DNA of 64,000 nt, taken from Ophiosphaerella korrae. Its lineage: Eukaryota; Ascomycota; Dothideomycetes; Pleosporales; Phaeosphaeriaceae. Position numbers and translations under genes: made by a program. The notes under the pieces are model-generated. The model saw only the letters and a program-made list of their open reading frames with translations, ran no database searches and was not told where the DNA came from. This document shows positions 10,980 through 21,619 of the stretch, piece after piece. Each line of letters opens with the position of its first letter. Within the stretch, counting starts at the first letter, position 1. Location of the stretch: the NCBI GenBank assembly GCA_028456385.1, contig JALNQF010000050.1, positions 62,001 through 126,000 on the forward strand, given 5' to 3'.

Positions 10980-12166
10980 GTCCATCAGTTTGGGCTGGCG
11001 CGTACGGACACTAACTTTTATTCCTATAGAGTTAGTCCCTATTGCTCTCATACTCGCTATAGACGCTACTAGCCGTCACCTTTTTCTACCGAATCTACAT
11101 TAAATAGGACGACAATCTCTTTGGTACTATACTTGTACTCAAATACATTAGATCTAAAGGCGTAGGCTATACTTGGATAGTCGGGACGACAAAGATAACA
11201 ATAGAGAGTATATTTAAGGCAACAGCCGAGGCTGAACTTCTAGCAGAAACTTAGACCCGGGAAAAGAGATAAAAAGAGCGCTTTAACAACGACCTAATAA
11301 AACTCAACACTTAGCATACGCGTAAGCTAGAGTAAGGAGGTGCTTACTGGGCCCTTTCACAGAGTTAGCAGGTCCTCCAAGCTACTTATAAAGACAATCA
11401 AGTCATCCTTTTTGCTAGTACTATCGCTGAGCGTAAGTTTCTTGCCTCTCCACTATGCCAAACTTCCGCTAACAATATTCGCCATAGCAACGCAACTTAT
11501 TATAAAGCAGCGCGGATGCTCTAAGATGGCCTGAAACAACAAGAGGATCTTTGGGAAGGCCTTCGACAACGAGTCTATAAAGCTACTAGGCATCCCTTAG
11601 ATGATAGACGACTACAATTGCTATAAGGGCGAGGTTGATAGCTTTGATCAAGTAAAAAGCTACTACTCAGTTCAGCATGTCCGCTAGCGTACCCGGCGAC
11701 CTCTGTAGTACTTCCTGCTAGACCTAACACTCAGCAGCTGTTACAGGCCATCCTCATACCCCTCCACCCAGTCTGCTGAATGTAGCGGCCACAAGAAGTT
11801 TCTATATAAGCTTATTAAGCAGCTGTTTGAGCACGGTGGCTACCCTGCTCGAAGATCAAACAAACTTCAGAGACTTAACGAGGTTGTTGTCACTAGAGAG
11901 AGCGCTAACAAGAGCTCTCACACATCTGTAAAGCTGTTCGCGGAGGGTAAAGGTTGTGTGGCTTGTGCTGAAGCTGGGCGTACGCCGCATGAGGAACTCC
12001 CGTCTCGCACACCTCTAGGTCAAGTTACAGGCAATCCACGCCCACCTCATGGATCTCAGCGCCCTTCACGTACTCAATATGGCTGTCGGAGTTGCAGGAC
12101 GCCTCTGTGTAGGCCAGAAGTCAGTGCTGGGAGGAGCATCTCCGCCGGTATCAAACAATCAAATTG
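10980..12166 (+). pseudogene. piggyBac-type (DDE_Tnp_1_7) transposase remnant
   Basis: Translation of the plus strand gives ATYKDNQVILFASTI near 11380, then MIDDYNCYKGEVDSFDQVKSYYS near 11600-11670. The second is the highly conserved piggyBac motif (usually DDYN..MGGVD..DQ..SYYS). After it come two in-frame stops in the segment that normally has rWW, then YFLLDL, HKKFLYKLIKQLFEH (about 11795) and a C-terminal cysteine-rich tail with GCVACAEAG and YGCRSCRTPLC ending near 12166. The last 110 codons are open. The 5' third before 11340 is too eroded to read, so the start is approximate. No terminal inverted repeats or TTAA target duplications were found by eye. Confidence 0.7.
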
Positions 12167-12552
12167 ACGTGCACAAAAGCAAGCTCGAGTATTATGTAAA
12201 ACTCTCTCAATACCTCCAGAAATGAATTTGCTATGCAAAGTTACCCTACAGAAGCATAATTCTTGGTGTTCTGTCGGTTCGGAGCAATTCATCTGATTGG
12301 CCATTCTCATACAGGCTTGGACGTTTTCGTGCGTTAAGATTTCGCATTCCCTCGTATCCAAGGCACCTACGCCATTCACGTGATTCCGCGTCGCGATTTT
12401 GAGCCATCAAACGCGAACCCCGCATGTGGTTGTCGCGCACGGTGTCTGCAATAATCCACGATGTTGACATATAAATAAGATGGCTGCTGGTGCAAGACCA
12501 ATGTCACTGAAAGCCACGAATCCCCCATAATCACTCAATTCCACGATACACC
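12167..12552. other. Intergenic, promoter side of the VOC-domain gene
   Basis: No coding signal. A CT-rich and AC-rich leader precedes the start codon at 12553 (CCACGATACACCATGG, a good fungal start context). Confidence 0.5.
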
Positions 12553-13065
12553 ATGGCTACCAGCAAATTCACCACATGCCTCTGGTTCGACGGTACTCAC
12601 GACCCCAAAGAAGCCGCTGACTACTACGTCTCAATCTTCCCCAACTCTCACATCAAACACATCCAGCGCTATAGCTCTGCTGGCTCTGAAGTTCACGGTC
12701 ACGCCGCTGGCAACGTCATGACCATCTCTTTCACCCTCAACGGCCACTCGTTCCTCATTCTGAACGGCGGTCCGCACCCGCGTGCGAAGCACAACGACGC
12801 TGTCTCCTTCATAATCGAGTGCGAAGATCAGGCTGAGATCGACCATTATTACGATAAACTTGGACAAGGCGGTGCGGAGGACAGGAAGAACTGCGGATGG
12901 GTGGCGGATAAGTATGGTGTTGCCTGGCAGGTTGTGCCCAAGGTTTTGTATGATTACATGAAAGGCGGCGATGCGGAGAAGGTGATGCGTGTAACAAAGG
13001 CCATGATGGGGATGAAGAAGCTGATTATTGAGGATTTCAAGAAGGCTTACGAGGGAGAGGCTTGA
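12553..13065 (+). CDS. VOC-superfamily protein, PhnB / 3-demethylubiquinone methyltransferase-like domain
   Basis: A single exon of 170 residues. It begins TTCLWFDG.. with DPKEAADYYVSIFPNSHI, followed by GNVMTISFTLNGHSFLILNGGP, AVSFIIECEDQAEIDHYYDKL and CGWVADKYGVAWQVVP. These are the landmarks of the 3-dmu-9_3-mt (PhnB-like) branch of the glyoxalase/vicinal oxygen chelate fold. The name of the domain is historical and does not prove methyltransferase activity; such fungal proteins are small, cytosolic and of unknown substrate. The start ATG has a strong context and there is no signal peptide. It stands alone between two wrecks and is intact. Confidence 0.88.
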   Translation: MATSKFTTCLWFDGTHDPKEAADYYVSIFPNSHIKHIQRYSSAGSEVHGHAAGNVMTISFTLNGHSFLILNGGPHPRAKHNDAVSFIIECEDQAEIDHYYDKLGQGGAEDRKNCGWVADKYGVAWQVVPKVLYDYMKGGDAEKVMRVTKAMMGMKKLIIEDFKKAYEGEA

Positions 13066-13616
13066 ATATCGGGTAAGTTGTTTTGAAGTTTCGGCAGAAA
13101 GTGGGCAACCGCTACCTTGACACTATTTAGGCAGAGCAGGCTAGCTGCCATCTGCTATGTCCTAGATATTTATCGATCTTAAAAGATAGTTTGAGCTCAT
13201 AAGGCTGTGCTCACCTTTCTTCTCTCCCTTCGCTTCTCACAATGTCTGCTTCTCTATTGCTGACTTGTCATCTTGTACGTTGATCAGTGCTACACCAGTA
13301 GCAAGCCTTGCAAACTCGATCTGAGATGGTTCAAGCGGAGATGCACCACTGAGGCTGAAGCACGGGTGCACCATGCTTGGATGGCCCTGGACCCTTATAT
13401 AATCACAAGCAATAGGCTTGAATTGAGAACACTGGTCAAACCGGTGAATAAGCGAAGCGGTGTGGAACAATAACTAAGCCAAATCGAATCCAGTCTGTCT
13501 CACCCTCTTGCTGAACTTCAGTCAGCTAGGAAGACAATAGCCCACCTTACATTACTATCATACATCAAGATTTTCAATCTGCGCCAATTTAAGCTTCCTT
13601 TTAAGGACCCGGCATC
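13066..13616. other. Intergenic, no gene seen
   Basis: About 550 bp with two overlapping open frames of 66 and 77 codons on opposite strands (13237-13473). Neither shows a recognisable motif or a good start, so I treat them as chance. Confidence 0.45.
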
Positions 13617-15785
13617 ATGCCCCGATATCTTTATCCCCTGCTCTCAGAAAAGCCGAACATCATTCGCTTGCTTCGGCTACTACCAAGCAAAGCCGAACCA
13701 GAAAGTTTGCGATGCGAACTTTTTGAGTATACTATACGAGAGTCAGATGCAAATCATCCGTACGAAGCACTATCGTACGTTTGAGGTCAGGAAGATAATC
13801 TCCAGTCTATCCTGATAGATGGTCAAGAGTTGGCAATTACGCAAAACCTCTACGTAGCGCTTTTACGCCTCCGCGATTGCGAACTTTCTCGAATTATTTG
13901 GATCGATGCTATTTGCATTAACCAGGAAGACGAAAAAGAGAAAGGGCAGCAAATCCAGTTTATGGCAGCAATCTATGTCAAGCAGTCCGCGTAATCGTTT
14001 CGCTTGGAGGAACTGAAAATGATAGCGATCGGGCGCTTGAGTCACTAAGAATAGCAGGGAAGACCTCCACAAGCCCTCCGGAGATATGGCCGCATAATGA
14101 AGCCATTTCGAAGCTACTTAAACGACCCTGGTTTCACCAGATCTGGGTAAGGAAACAAAAAGTACATCATGTTAGTGAAGGTGACTAAATTCCATTCTAG
14201 GTCCTACAAGAAGTGGCTGCGGCCCAACACGTCAGTATCAGGTGTGGTTCCACGGAGATTGATGGACACGCTTTTTGCATAGGTTTAGAGGCTTTAGGAA
14301 CAGCCTCAGAAGGTCACATGTATCTGGCGACCTCCTTAATACGAGGAGCAATATTCAGCTCTGGAAAAGTGTCAAAGAAGCAGGGAAGACTCTCGCTGGA
14401 TATATGTCCTCTAGGCGAGCTATTCGATACGTACCACACTCACCAGGCTAAGATAAAATATGACAAGGTATAAGCCTTACTTGGAATGAGCTCAGATGAT
14501 CTCAGCGAAGCCCGCTTGGAGCCTAACTACAAGATTTCGTGGAAAGTGCTTATGCAGAATCTTATCAAGCTCCTTATTAGTTCTCAAGTGTCTGTTGACA
14601 CCTGGAACGACAGGGAGATAGCAGTTATTAGGAGCGGAGGTTGCATTCTTGGCAAAGTCTCCCTTAGAAAGGGTGATAGCAACCCGGACACCAGACAGAA
14701 CGTGGAAGTTGTATTAAAAAATACACCACAGCAATTAGGGTATTTACGAGATGGGATCGCTCGCTGGACTCTTCCACTGTCGGCAAAATCCATCCAAAAT
14801 GGAGACCTTGTCTGCCTCCTTTACGGAGCCTCAAAACCCTCGATCATCAGAGTACACAAGGACCATTTTACTATCATTGTAGCAGCAGCTGAACCTCCAA
14901 AACACATAGAAACTAGGAGTGGACACGTCGAATGGGTAGAATTTTCACAATTGGCATTATTCACTCGCAAATTTCTACTTATCTGGGACTGGGAAATTTC
15001 CGGAGAGAACGAGCAAGTTCTTAGAAAATACGAAACTTTAACCCAGAAACCACCCGAAACGAAGTCAGAAGGCCAGTTGGACAATCCGATTAGAACATGG
15101 AACTTTGCCCTAATATTGGGAGACTCGGGTGAGTATGAAAAAGCCAAAAAAAAAAAAAAAAAAAAAAAGAAAAAAGCTTCAAGAAGTAATACACGGCTTT
15201 AAGAAAGCGCTTGGAGAAGAACATCCGCACACCGAAGAAAGCCGCTACGGTTTGACACCGCCATCGTTGGCTGCATGGAACGGGTATAGCGAGGTCGTAA
15301 ACCAAATGCTCACAAAAGACGAAGTCGATATAAACCTAGAGGACTGGCACGATCGAACGCCGCTATGGTGGGCCGCGAGGAATGGGCATGAAGCTGTGGT
15401 CAGGTAGCTGCTCACCACGAGCAAGGTCGACGTTAACTCGGAGGATAAGAAGTACGAATGCACACCACTCTCGTGGGCAGCCGAGGGAGGGCAGGAAGCA
15501 GTGGTTAGGCTGCTGCTTGGGACAGGCAAGGCCGAAGCAGACTTAAAGGACAGCTTCGGCGAGACGCCGCTCTTTCTGGCAGCCAAGAGAGGGAAGGAGG
15601 TGGTAGTAAAGCTACTACTTGAGACGGGCAAGGTCGAAGTCGACTCGAAGGATACATATAGTCAGACGCCGCTCTCGTGGGCAGCTATGAGAGGGCACAA
15701 GGCAGTAGTTAAGCTACTACGCGAAGCGAGTAAGTTCGGAGTAGACTTGAAGGATAAGGCATGTTCTAACCAATATACCCTATAG
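13617..15785 (+). pseudogene. Broken HET-domain protein with TPR-like linker and ankyrin repeats
   Basis: The gene starts MPRYLYPLLSEKP. The HET domain follows: HPYEALSYV.G, where the invariant Trp is replaced by TGA, then ITQNLYVALLRLRDCELSRIIWIDAICINQ. Near 13980 a one-base frameshift occurs; reading resumes as QAVRVIVSLGG and continues to KRPWFHQIW. An intron near 14143-14200 leads into VLQEVAAAQHV. At 14470 another stop replaces a Tyr in KVYALLGMS. The frame then stays open to 15145 and runs into a poly-A tract (15146-15175). After it come a kinesin-light-chain-like TPR piece (KKALGEEHPHT) and five ankyrin repeats (PLSWAA..G..AVVRLLL type) with one more stop at 15405. The parent would have been an allorecognition protein of the HET-Ank class. 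At least four lesions make function unlikely. Confidence 0.82.
15146..15175. repeat. Homopolymer A tract (A23-G-A6) inside the broken HET-ankyrin gene
   Basis: Twenty-three A residues, one G and six more A residues sit between the HET C-terminal region and the TPR/ankyrin part. In the reading frame they give poly-Lys. It may be a slippage-prone expansion of an original Lys-rich linker, and the exact length may also be a sequencing or assembly error. Confidence 0.9.
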
Positions 15786-15894
15786 CTTTGTAGAGGCTAC
15801 GTGCTTAATTATATGCACAGAATATATATATTCTATTGCAGAGAAAATGACATGGAGAGCTGCGTTGCGTGACGGCCTTGGGATAGCACACGAT

Positions 15895-17686
15895 TCATGT
15901 CATCTCAATGTGCTTAGCCTGGCCCTTCTTCTCCTTCTCGTCCTTTGTTTCAACTTCCGCAATCTCCGGGTCGATCACCTTTGCGGTCGATTTGCCCTCA
16001 AACACCTCGCGGATCTCTTCAAGCGAGTGGCCCTTTGTCTCCGGGAAAAGAAACCAGATGATGACGAAGAGCACAGCCAAAAGGCAGCAAAAGAAGATAT
16101 AGTACTTCCACGCTATACTCTTCATGGCGATCGGGTTGACCTGGTTGCCGACAACAAGGCCCACAAAAGTCGAGATGTACATGGTGGAGACGCCTCGGCC
16201 TCGGAGCGTGTATGGGTAGATCTCAACAATGTAGGCCTGTAGCAACGGAGACCATGCGATCGCGTAAAAGAAGAAGAAGATGAAGATGAGGGCTACCACA
16301 GCTCTGCCCATGTCTGGGTTGCGGGAATTGATAAAGGTGGCGGTTAATGCTGTCCAAATGACATAAGTGACGCACATGCCAGCTGTAGAAACGAGGAAGA
16401 GCGTGCGGCGGCCGATGCGATCAATCATGAGGGCTCCGGCAAAGACGGCGGCCAGCCAGTTGGAAATTTGTAGAAGCCCGTTGATGAGTGTCTGATCACG
16501 GGCTTTTGTGATACCGATTGTGTTGAGCACAAGAGTGAGGTAGTAGGAGATAATGCCGACGCCGTTCCATTGCGCGAACCAACCGACGAGGACAGCGATG
16601 AGCGTGCGCTTGCGATTGGCCGGGGTGCGGATCAGCTCGAACCACGAGTTCTGCGAGACGGTGTCGCCTTCGAAAGTGAGAGCGCCCTCGATCTCAGCCA
16701 TTTCAAATTTCACCAGAGGCGAGTCCCGGTCGCCGCCTGCGTGAAAGTCGGCGAGAATCTTGCGAGCTTCTTCATTGCGTCCCTGGGCGATGAGCCATCT
16801 GGGAGACTCGGGGAGGAAGTAGATGCCCAGCAGTTGGAGGAAAGGTAATACGCCCTGGACGATGGAAGGGATTCTCCATGCCCAGTTAGACTGCCAGCCA
16901 CTCATGCCATATGCCATCCAAGCGGCAATGATACCTCCCAGGTACTATGCGATGTCAGCCGCTAATCAATTTTTGTAGAGTGTGCCTTTCTCTGGTCAGC
17001 ACTTACGAAGGACGTGTTGTATAGAGCCGTGATTTTCCCGCGATGGGTGGGGTATGCAAGCTCTGCAACGAGAATCGGACTTGGCTGGGAAAGAAAACTA
17101 GTGAAGAAGCCAAGGATAGCTCTTGCGGCAATGAACGTGCTGAAGTTATTCGCCAAACCTTGCATAATGGCGAAAGCAATGCAGGCCACGACACCGATAA
17201 TCATGGTGAACTTGCGACCGAAGCGATCAGCCAGGTATGTGACGAGGAAAAGAGCCACCACCTTGCCCGCAGGATACACAGAGTTCATAGCACCGAGTAG
17301 AGCGCCGTCGGGTGAGCCAAAATAGCGTCGCCATTGCGGGAGCGATTGAAGTCCGTTCATCATGGAGCCTGGGCGTATTGTTAACCCAAAGCCCAGGCCT
17401 GAAAAGGGCCATCTGCATCATGTGCGATGACTACGAGGACCAATACTCACCATCATAGCCGACGGCACCACCAGAGACGAGTGGGACGAGCAGCACCAGG
17501 TTGAGCTTGATGAGGTGCGGAACAAGATACCACGGCCTTGGATCATCTGGAAGTACCTGTCACGACGATGGTTTATCAGACATGGTCCCCAGGCTTGACG
17601 ATATGATGGTACAAACTTACTGCAGCAAGCTCATCGCTGACAGAGGTGCCAGCGCCCTTTTTCTCCTTGCGGCTCAAGAGTCCCAT
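15895..17686 (-). CDS. MFS sugar-type transporter
   Basis: Four exons (17621-17686, 17451-17556, 17007-17368, 15895-16944) join in frame to 527 residues. Sugar-porter signatures are present: SGGAVGYDG.MMNGLQSLPQW after the first helix, ADRFGRK between helices 2 and 3, PESPRWLIAQGR before the central loop, DRIGRR in the second half and LFPETKGHSLEEI after helix 12. About twelve hydrophobic segments are visible. The C-terminal tail is short, charged and cytosolic. It should import a sugar or glycoside by proton symport; fungal relatives are often annotated as lactose permease or hexose transporter. It is transcribed divergently from the Gfo/Idh/MocA gene at 18236, with 549 bp between starts, which suggests shared control in the catabolic block. 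Confidence 0.9.
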
Positions 17687-18235
17687 GCTGAGGATAGATG
17701 TGCGTGTTCAACAATGCAATTGTCGATGAGCCAACAGCAAGTCAGGCTGGTGGAGTCAAGGACGGATCCTGAAAGCTTTTATGGAGTTTTACCTCGTTTG
17801 GGGGCGTCTCCCCATGGGACATCAACGACTAACCATGTGTAGGCTCCGAAGGTCTTCCGAAATTGATTCGGAACATGATGCTTGCACACAACATGTATCC
17901 TGGTCCTAAGCTGCCATCTAGTACTTAGCTTGGGTGGGTCTCGGCAGGCTAGTTGCAGAGACGAGTCAGGTCAAGGACACCCGCACCGGATCCCTGACGG
18001 CTGAGCCACTAGTTAGACGAGCTAGCCAGCTCCGATACTCCCCGACCCCACCAAGATGATGGATCACGGGCACCAGTATCTCAGGACATCGTTGAACATC
18101 GTCAACCAACGGCGCTGGCGAAGCCAGCTGCAGGGTGAATACGCTAAACATGGCAGCACAAGCGCTACATGAACGTCGTTCCCCCTATGTGTTTTGCCTG
18201 CAAGCGACAAAGTTCTAAACTCCAATCTTCGCGAC
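17687..18235. promoter_or_regulatory. Divergent intergenic region between transporter and oxidoreductase genes
   Basis: Both start codons face away from this 549 bp stretch, so it must carry the promoters of the MFS gene (minus) and the first Gfo/Idh/MocA gene (plus). Scattered CGG/CCG triplets occur, as Zn2Cys6 regulators require, but I cannot define a specific site. Confidence 0.5.
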
Positions 18236-19420
18236 ATGGCAGCAACACTTTCCAACACAGCCGGCCAAATACTCCGCGTGGGCATCATCGGCTGCGGTGA
18301 AGTCACACAGGTCATCCACGTTCCCACCCTGGCCAACCTCTCGGACTGGTACCAGACGACATATCTATGCGATGTATCACAACAAGCACTGGCTCACTGC
18401 GCGACCAAAGTCTCGAATCCCACACCACCAAGAGCAACGACCAATGCGGAAGAACTGTGTGCATCCTCCGAGGTCGACGTTGCACTCATTGCGAGCGCCG
18501 ATGCATATCACGTCCCACACGCGCTGCTTGCACTGAAGCACAACAAGTACTGTTTGCTGGAAAAGCCGGCGGCACTTTGCTTTCGAGATATCGACCTCCT
18601 GATCGCCGCGGAGAAGGAGTCGCAGGGCAAAATTTTTGTTGGCACCATGAGGCGTTACGCACCCGCTCTGGAAGACGCGATCCAGGAGATTGGCGGCATG
18701 GCACAGGTCAAATACGCTCGCGTGAGAGATATTATCGGACCAAACGCGCATGGCGTCGCCCAGTCAGGCCTGTTTCCTAAGCGGTTCGAGGACTTCAGCG
18801 AGCAGGATACGCAGGATAGATTGGCTCGCGAAATTGATATGCATGAGCAGGCGCTCCGTGAAGAGTTTGGCGTACCTGTCACCCAAGCATCTAGGACCAT
18901 GCTACGAGTTCTGGGAGGGCAAGTCAAATTTGGCAAAAGTCTCCTAGCCGTCCGAATATGACAAGCTGACCAAAGCTGTAGGCTCGGTACTCACGACCTC
19001 TCGGCGATGCGAGAGGTGCTCGGCATGCCTGAGTCCGTTGCGGGCGCCGTCCTCACCCTGCCAGGCATCTTCAGTGTTCTATTCAAGTACAACGATTTCC
19101 CCGTGACATACGAGTCTGGCGTGATCAATGTTCCAGAGTTTGATGCTCATATCGAAGTCTACTCAATGGACAAGATCGTGCGCATCCAGTACGACACACC
19201 CTATATCAAAGGTCTCCCGGTTACCATGACTGTCAGGGAAAGAGTAGGGGATGCTTTCCAGGTACGCAATGTTCGGAAAACATTCATGGACCCGTATACA
19301 CTCGAGATGCTAGCTTTCCATGACTGCGCCGTCAACAAGACGACCCCGAAGACGAGTGTTGAGGATGCGAGGAAGGATGTCGAGATTTTCAAGATGATTC
19401 TGCAGGCTGGCTCGAGTTGA
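18236..19420 (+). CDS. Gfo/Idh/MocA-family NAD(P)-dependent oxidoreductase
   Basis: The start at 18236 (MAATLSN) is the first ATG of the frame. The Rossmann motif VGIIGCGEVTQVIHVPTL lies near residue 17. Later landmarks are DVALIASADAYH, LLEKPAAL (the EKP motif with the conserved Lys) and LGTHDLSAMREVLGMP, which is the H-x-x-D type active-site segment. Exon 1 (18236-18918) joins exon 2 (18982-19420) in frame to 373 residues only if the intron begins with GC: GG|GCAAGT...GTAG|G. The product should oxidise a hydroxyl of a sugar or inositol-like substrate in the cytosol. Its position opposite a sugar transporter and near a second, different family member and a beta-glucosidase supports a role in glycoside catabolism. 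Confidence 0.85.
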
Positions 19421-20327
19421 TACCAGTGATGGGAGAAGTTTGTTCTACGCAAGGAAATAGCAGTGGGCTTAGATACTCGTTCGCATAGTCGCACACGGTG
19501 ATTGGCGTGCTATTCAATGCATCATGATGAATCTGAGTCCGAGCTTTTCCTCGTCTTTATACTAATTATCTAGTAGTAAAGCGATTTATGTGAGAAACAA
19601 TCATGTCATGTGATTTACTACTTTACTACGCATCATATGATTTTACGGTTCTGAAAACCGTGCTGAGCCATTCTGAGTCGCGAAGATCTCCATGATGTAA
19701 AAACTAAGTGCCTCTCACACGAGCCCTTTTGCAAGTTGACTGTCTTCGTATTGAGAAGGTTGCCTTACCATCCGAGCCGTTTCAGTATGCCAATAGGCTG
19801 CAACAGACTGAGGATGTTAATTTACGAGCAAGCGCAGGCATAGTGCTGACGGATCCGCTACAATGGGTCACAAATGGTCGTTCCGGTCCATTGGGACAGC
19901 CTAGCGCGTAACCCCATACGCATGTGCAAACTTAGAATGACAGATAAAGTATGCGAGCCGGGTTTGGTCCAGATCACTACCGTTAGCAAGAGGCAACCGG
20001 TGATATGATCCATACACAGCAAGTGGAGTCATTTACTAGATATGTGGAGTGCCTGAAGCCTACAAGCTCTAGAGTACGTTGCTGGCAGCTTATTAAGCGG
20101 TGCCTAATTTCGGGGAATATCGGTGACGGATGCAGGTGGGCATCGCTCTTACTTAACGAAATAGGTCAACAGCGCTTAGACGAGGTAGTAGATTATCTGC
20201 GCCATCCTGAAGTCTGATGGATATGAGTTCCACCTATCCGGCAGACCAGATGAGTTCCAGGCGTATCATTTTCCCCGCGATTTTGTGACGACCCTTTTCC
20301 CGACCAAACCATACTCGTATTACGGTG
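19421..20327. other. Intergenic, with small inverted repeats
   Basis: About 900 bp between two plus-strand genes. Near 19572-19628 GTAGTAAAG and CTTTACTAC could pair across a loop of about 40 bases, and near 19643-19660 ACGGTT...AACCGT forms a short hairpin. They may mark the 3' end of the upstream transcript but have no proven role. No coding region is supported. Confidence 0.4.
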
Positions 20328-21410
20328 ATGACGTCGAACGAGATTCCAACATTGCGCTGGGGTATTGTAGCCACGGGCCTAATCTCGTCGTGGTTCGTGG
20401 CCGACTTGATCATCGAGCGAAAGGACGCTGAGGCGAATCACATTATCCAAGCCATTGGCTCATTCTCCCTAGAGAAAGGCAAAGCATTTGTCGCGCAGCA
20501 TCTACCAAGCGTTTCGCTAGCACCAACCGTATACGAAGGCTATGAAGGAGTATACACCGACCCCAATGTAGACGTGGTTTATATTGGCACCCCACACGCT
20601 TTTCACAAAAAGAACTGCCTCGATGCTATCAGCCATGGCAAGAACATTCTCTGTGAAAAGGCTTTCACGCTGAATGCCTCAGAGACTAAGGAGGTGCTTG
20701 ATGCCGCAAAAGCCAAGGGCGTCTTCGTCATGGAGGCAATGTGGACTCGATTCTTCCCACTCGTTAAAACCATCCAAAAGCTCGTCCATGAAGAGAAAGC
20801 GATTGGCCGCGTGCATCGGGTCATGTGCGATTTTGCCATGGACCAAAATCTCGACTCCAAAGGCGCTGAGTCTCGGCTGAAGAATCTGTCTCTGGGCGCG
20901 AGCTCTCTGCTTGACATTGGCATATACTCTCTGACCTGGGGCATCATTGGACTGGAGCAGCCGCTGGGAGGTGCCCATAAGGAAGCACTAGAGAGGCCTA
21001 AAATGTTGGCCACGTCGACGCTGTCGGAAGGCGTAGATGTCGCAACTTCCATGATCCTGCACTACTCAGACGGACGGCAGGCAATCGCAACATCGCATTC
21101 TGGGACTGGCATGAAGACGCCACCCAACTTCTGCAGAATCGAGGGTAGCGAGGGCACCATTGTTGTGGATGGATTTGCGGCCTCAGTTCCCAATTCGTTC
21201 GTATTGCAGAAGCGCGGCATGGAAGACAGGAAATTCGAATTTGAGAGACCTGGAAGGGGGTTTTACTGGGAAGCCGATGCGGTAGCCCTGGATATTGCCG
21301 CTGGGCGCAAGGAGAGCGGAACGATGCCTTGGGCTGAAACAATCCGTATCATGGAGCTTCTAGACGAGACGAGAAGGCAAGGCGGCGTAATTTTTCCGCA
21401 AGATCTGTAA
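20328..21410 (+). CDS. Gfo/Idh/MocA-family dehydrogenase (D-xylose 1-dehydrogenase / dihydrodiol dehydrogenase-like)
   Basis: A single exon of 360 residues, with the start taken at the ATG at 20328 (MTSNEIPTLRWGIVATG). The dinucleotide-binding loop reads WGIVATGLISSWF. Later come VYIGTPHAFH, LCEKAFTLNASE with the conserved EK, and FVMEAMWTRFFP, the hallmark of the dimeric dihydrodiol / NADP-D-xylose dehydrogenase branch. SLLDIGIYSL follows. Characterised fungal relatives oxidise D-xylose or other aldoses with NADP. It belongs to a different branch from the neighbour at 18236, so the pair is not a recent duplication. Cytosolic, with no signal peptide. Confidence 0.88.
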   Translation: MTSNEIPTLRWGIVATGLISSWFVADLIIERKDAEANHIIQAIGSFSLEKGKAFVAQHLPSVSLAPTVYEGYEGVYTDPNVDVVYIGTPHAFHKKNCLDAISHGKNILCEKAFTLNASETKEVLDAAKAKGVFVMEAMWTRFFPLVKTIQKLVHEEKAIGRVHRVMCDFAMDQNLDSKGAESRLKNLSLGASSLLDIGIYSLTWGIIGLEQPLGGAHKEALERPKMLATSTLSEGVDVATSMILHYSDGRQAIATSHSGTGMKTPPNFCRIEGSEGTIVVDGFAASVPNSFVLQKRGMEDRKFEFERPGRGFYWEADAVALDIAAGRKESGTMPWAETIRIMELLDETRRQGGVIFPQDL

Positions 21411-21619
21411 TAGTAGGCTAGGGCTGAATAGAAGAGAAAACCGATGTTCTAATGAGCCAGACTGCGATGACCTGAAAGTGGCGATTTGCACAAGTCATGT
21501 CGCCAAGCTTCGCATCAGTCCCGAGAGCTTGTCCGAAGCCTGTGGCGCGCGACATTCTCATCTTCGCAACAGCCATCTCAAGTTATTCTCACCTCCAAAA
21601 ATCTCGTCGCATCAGAGAA

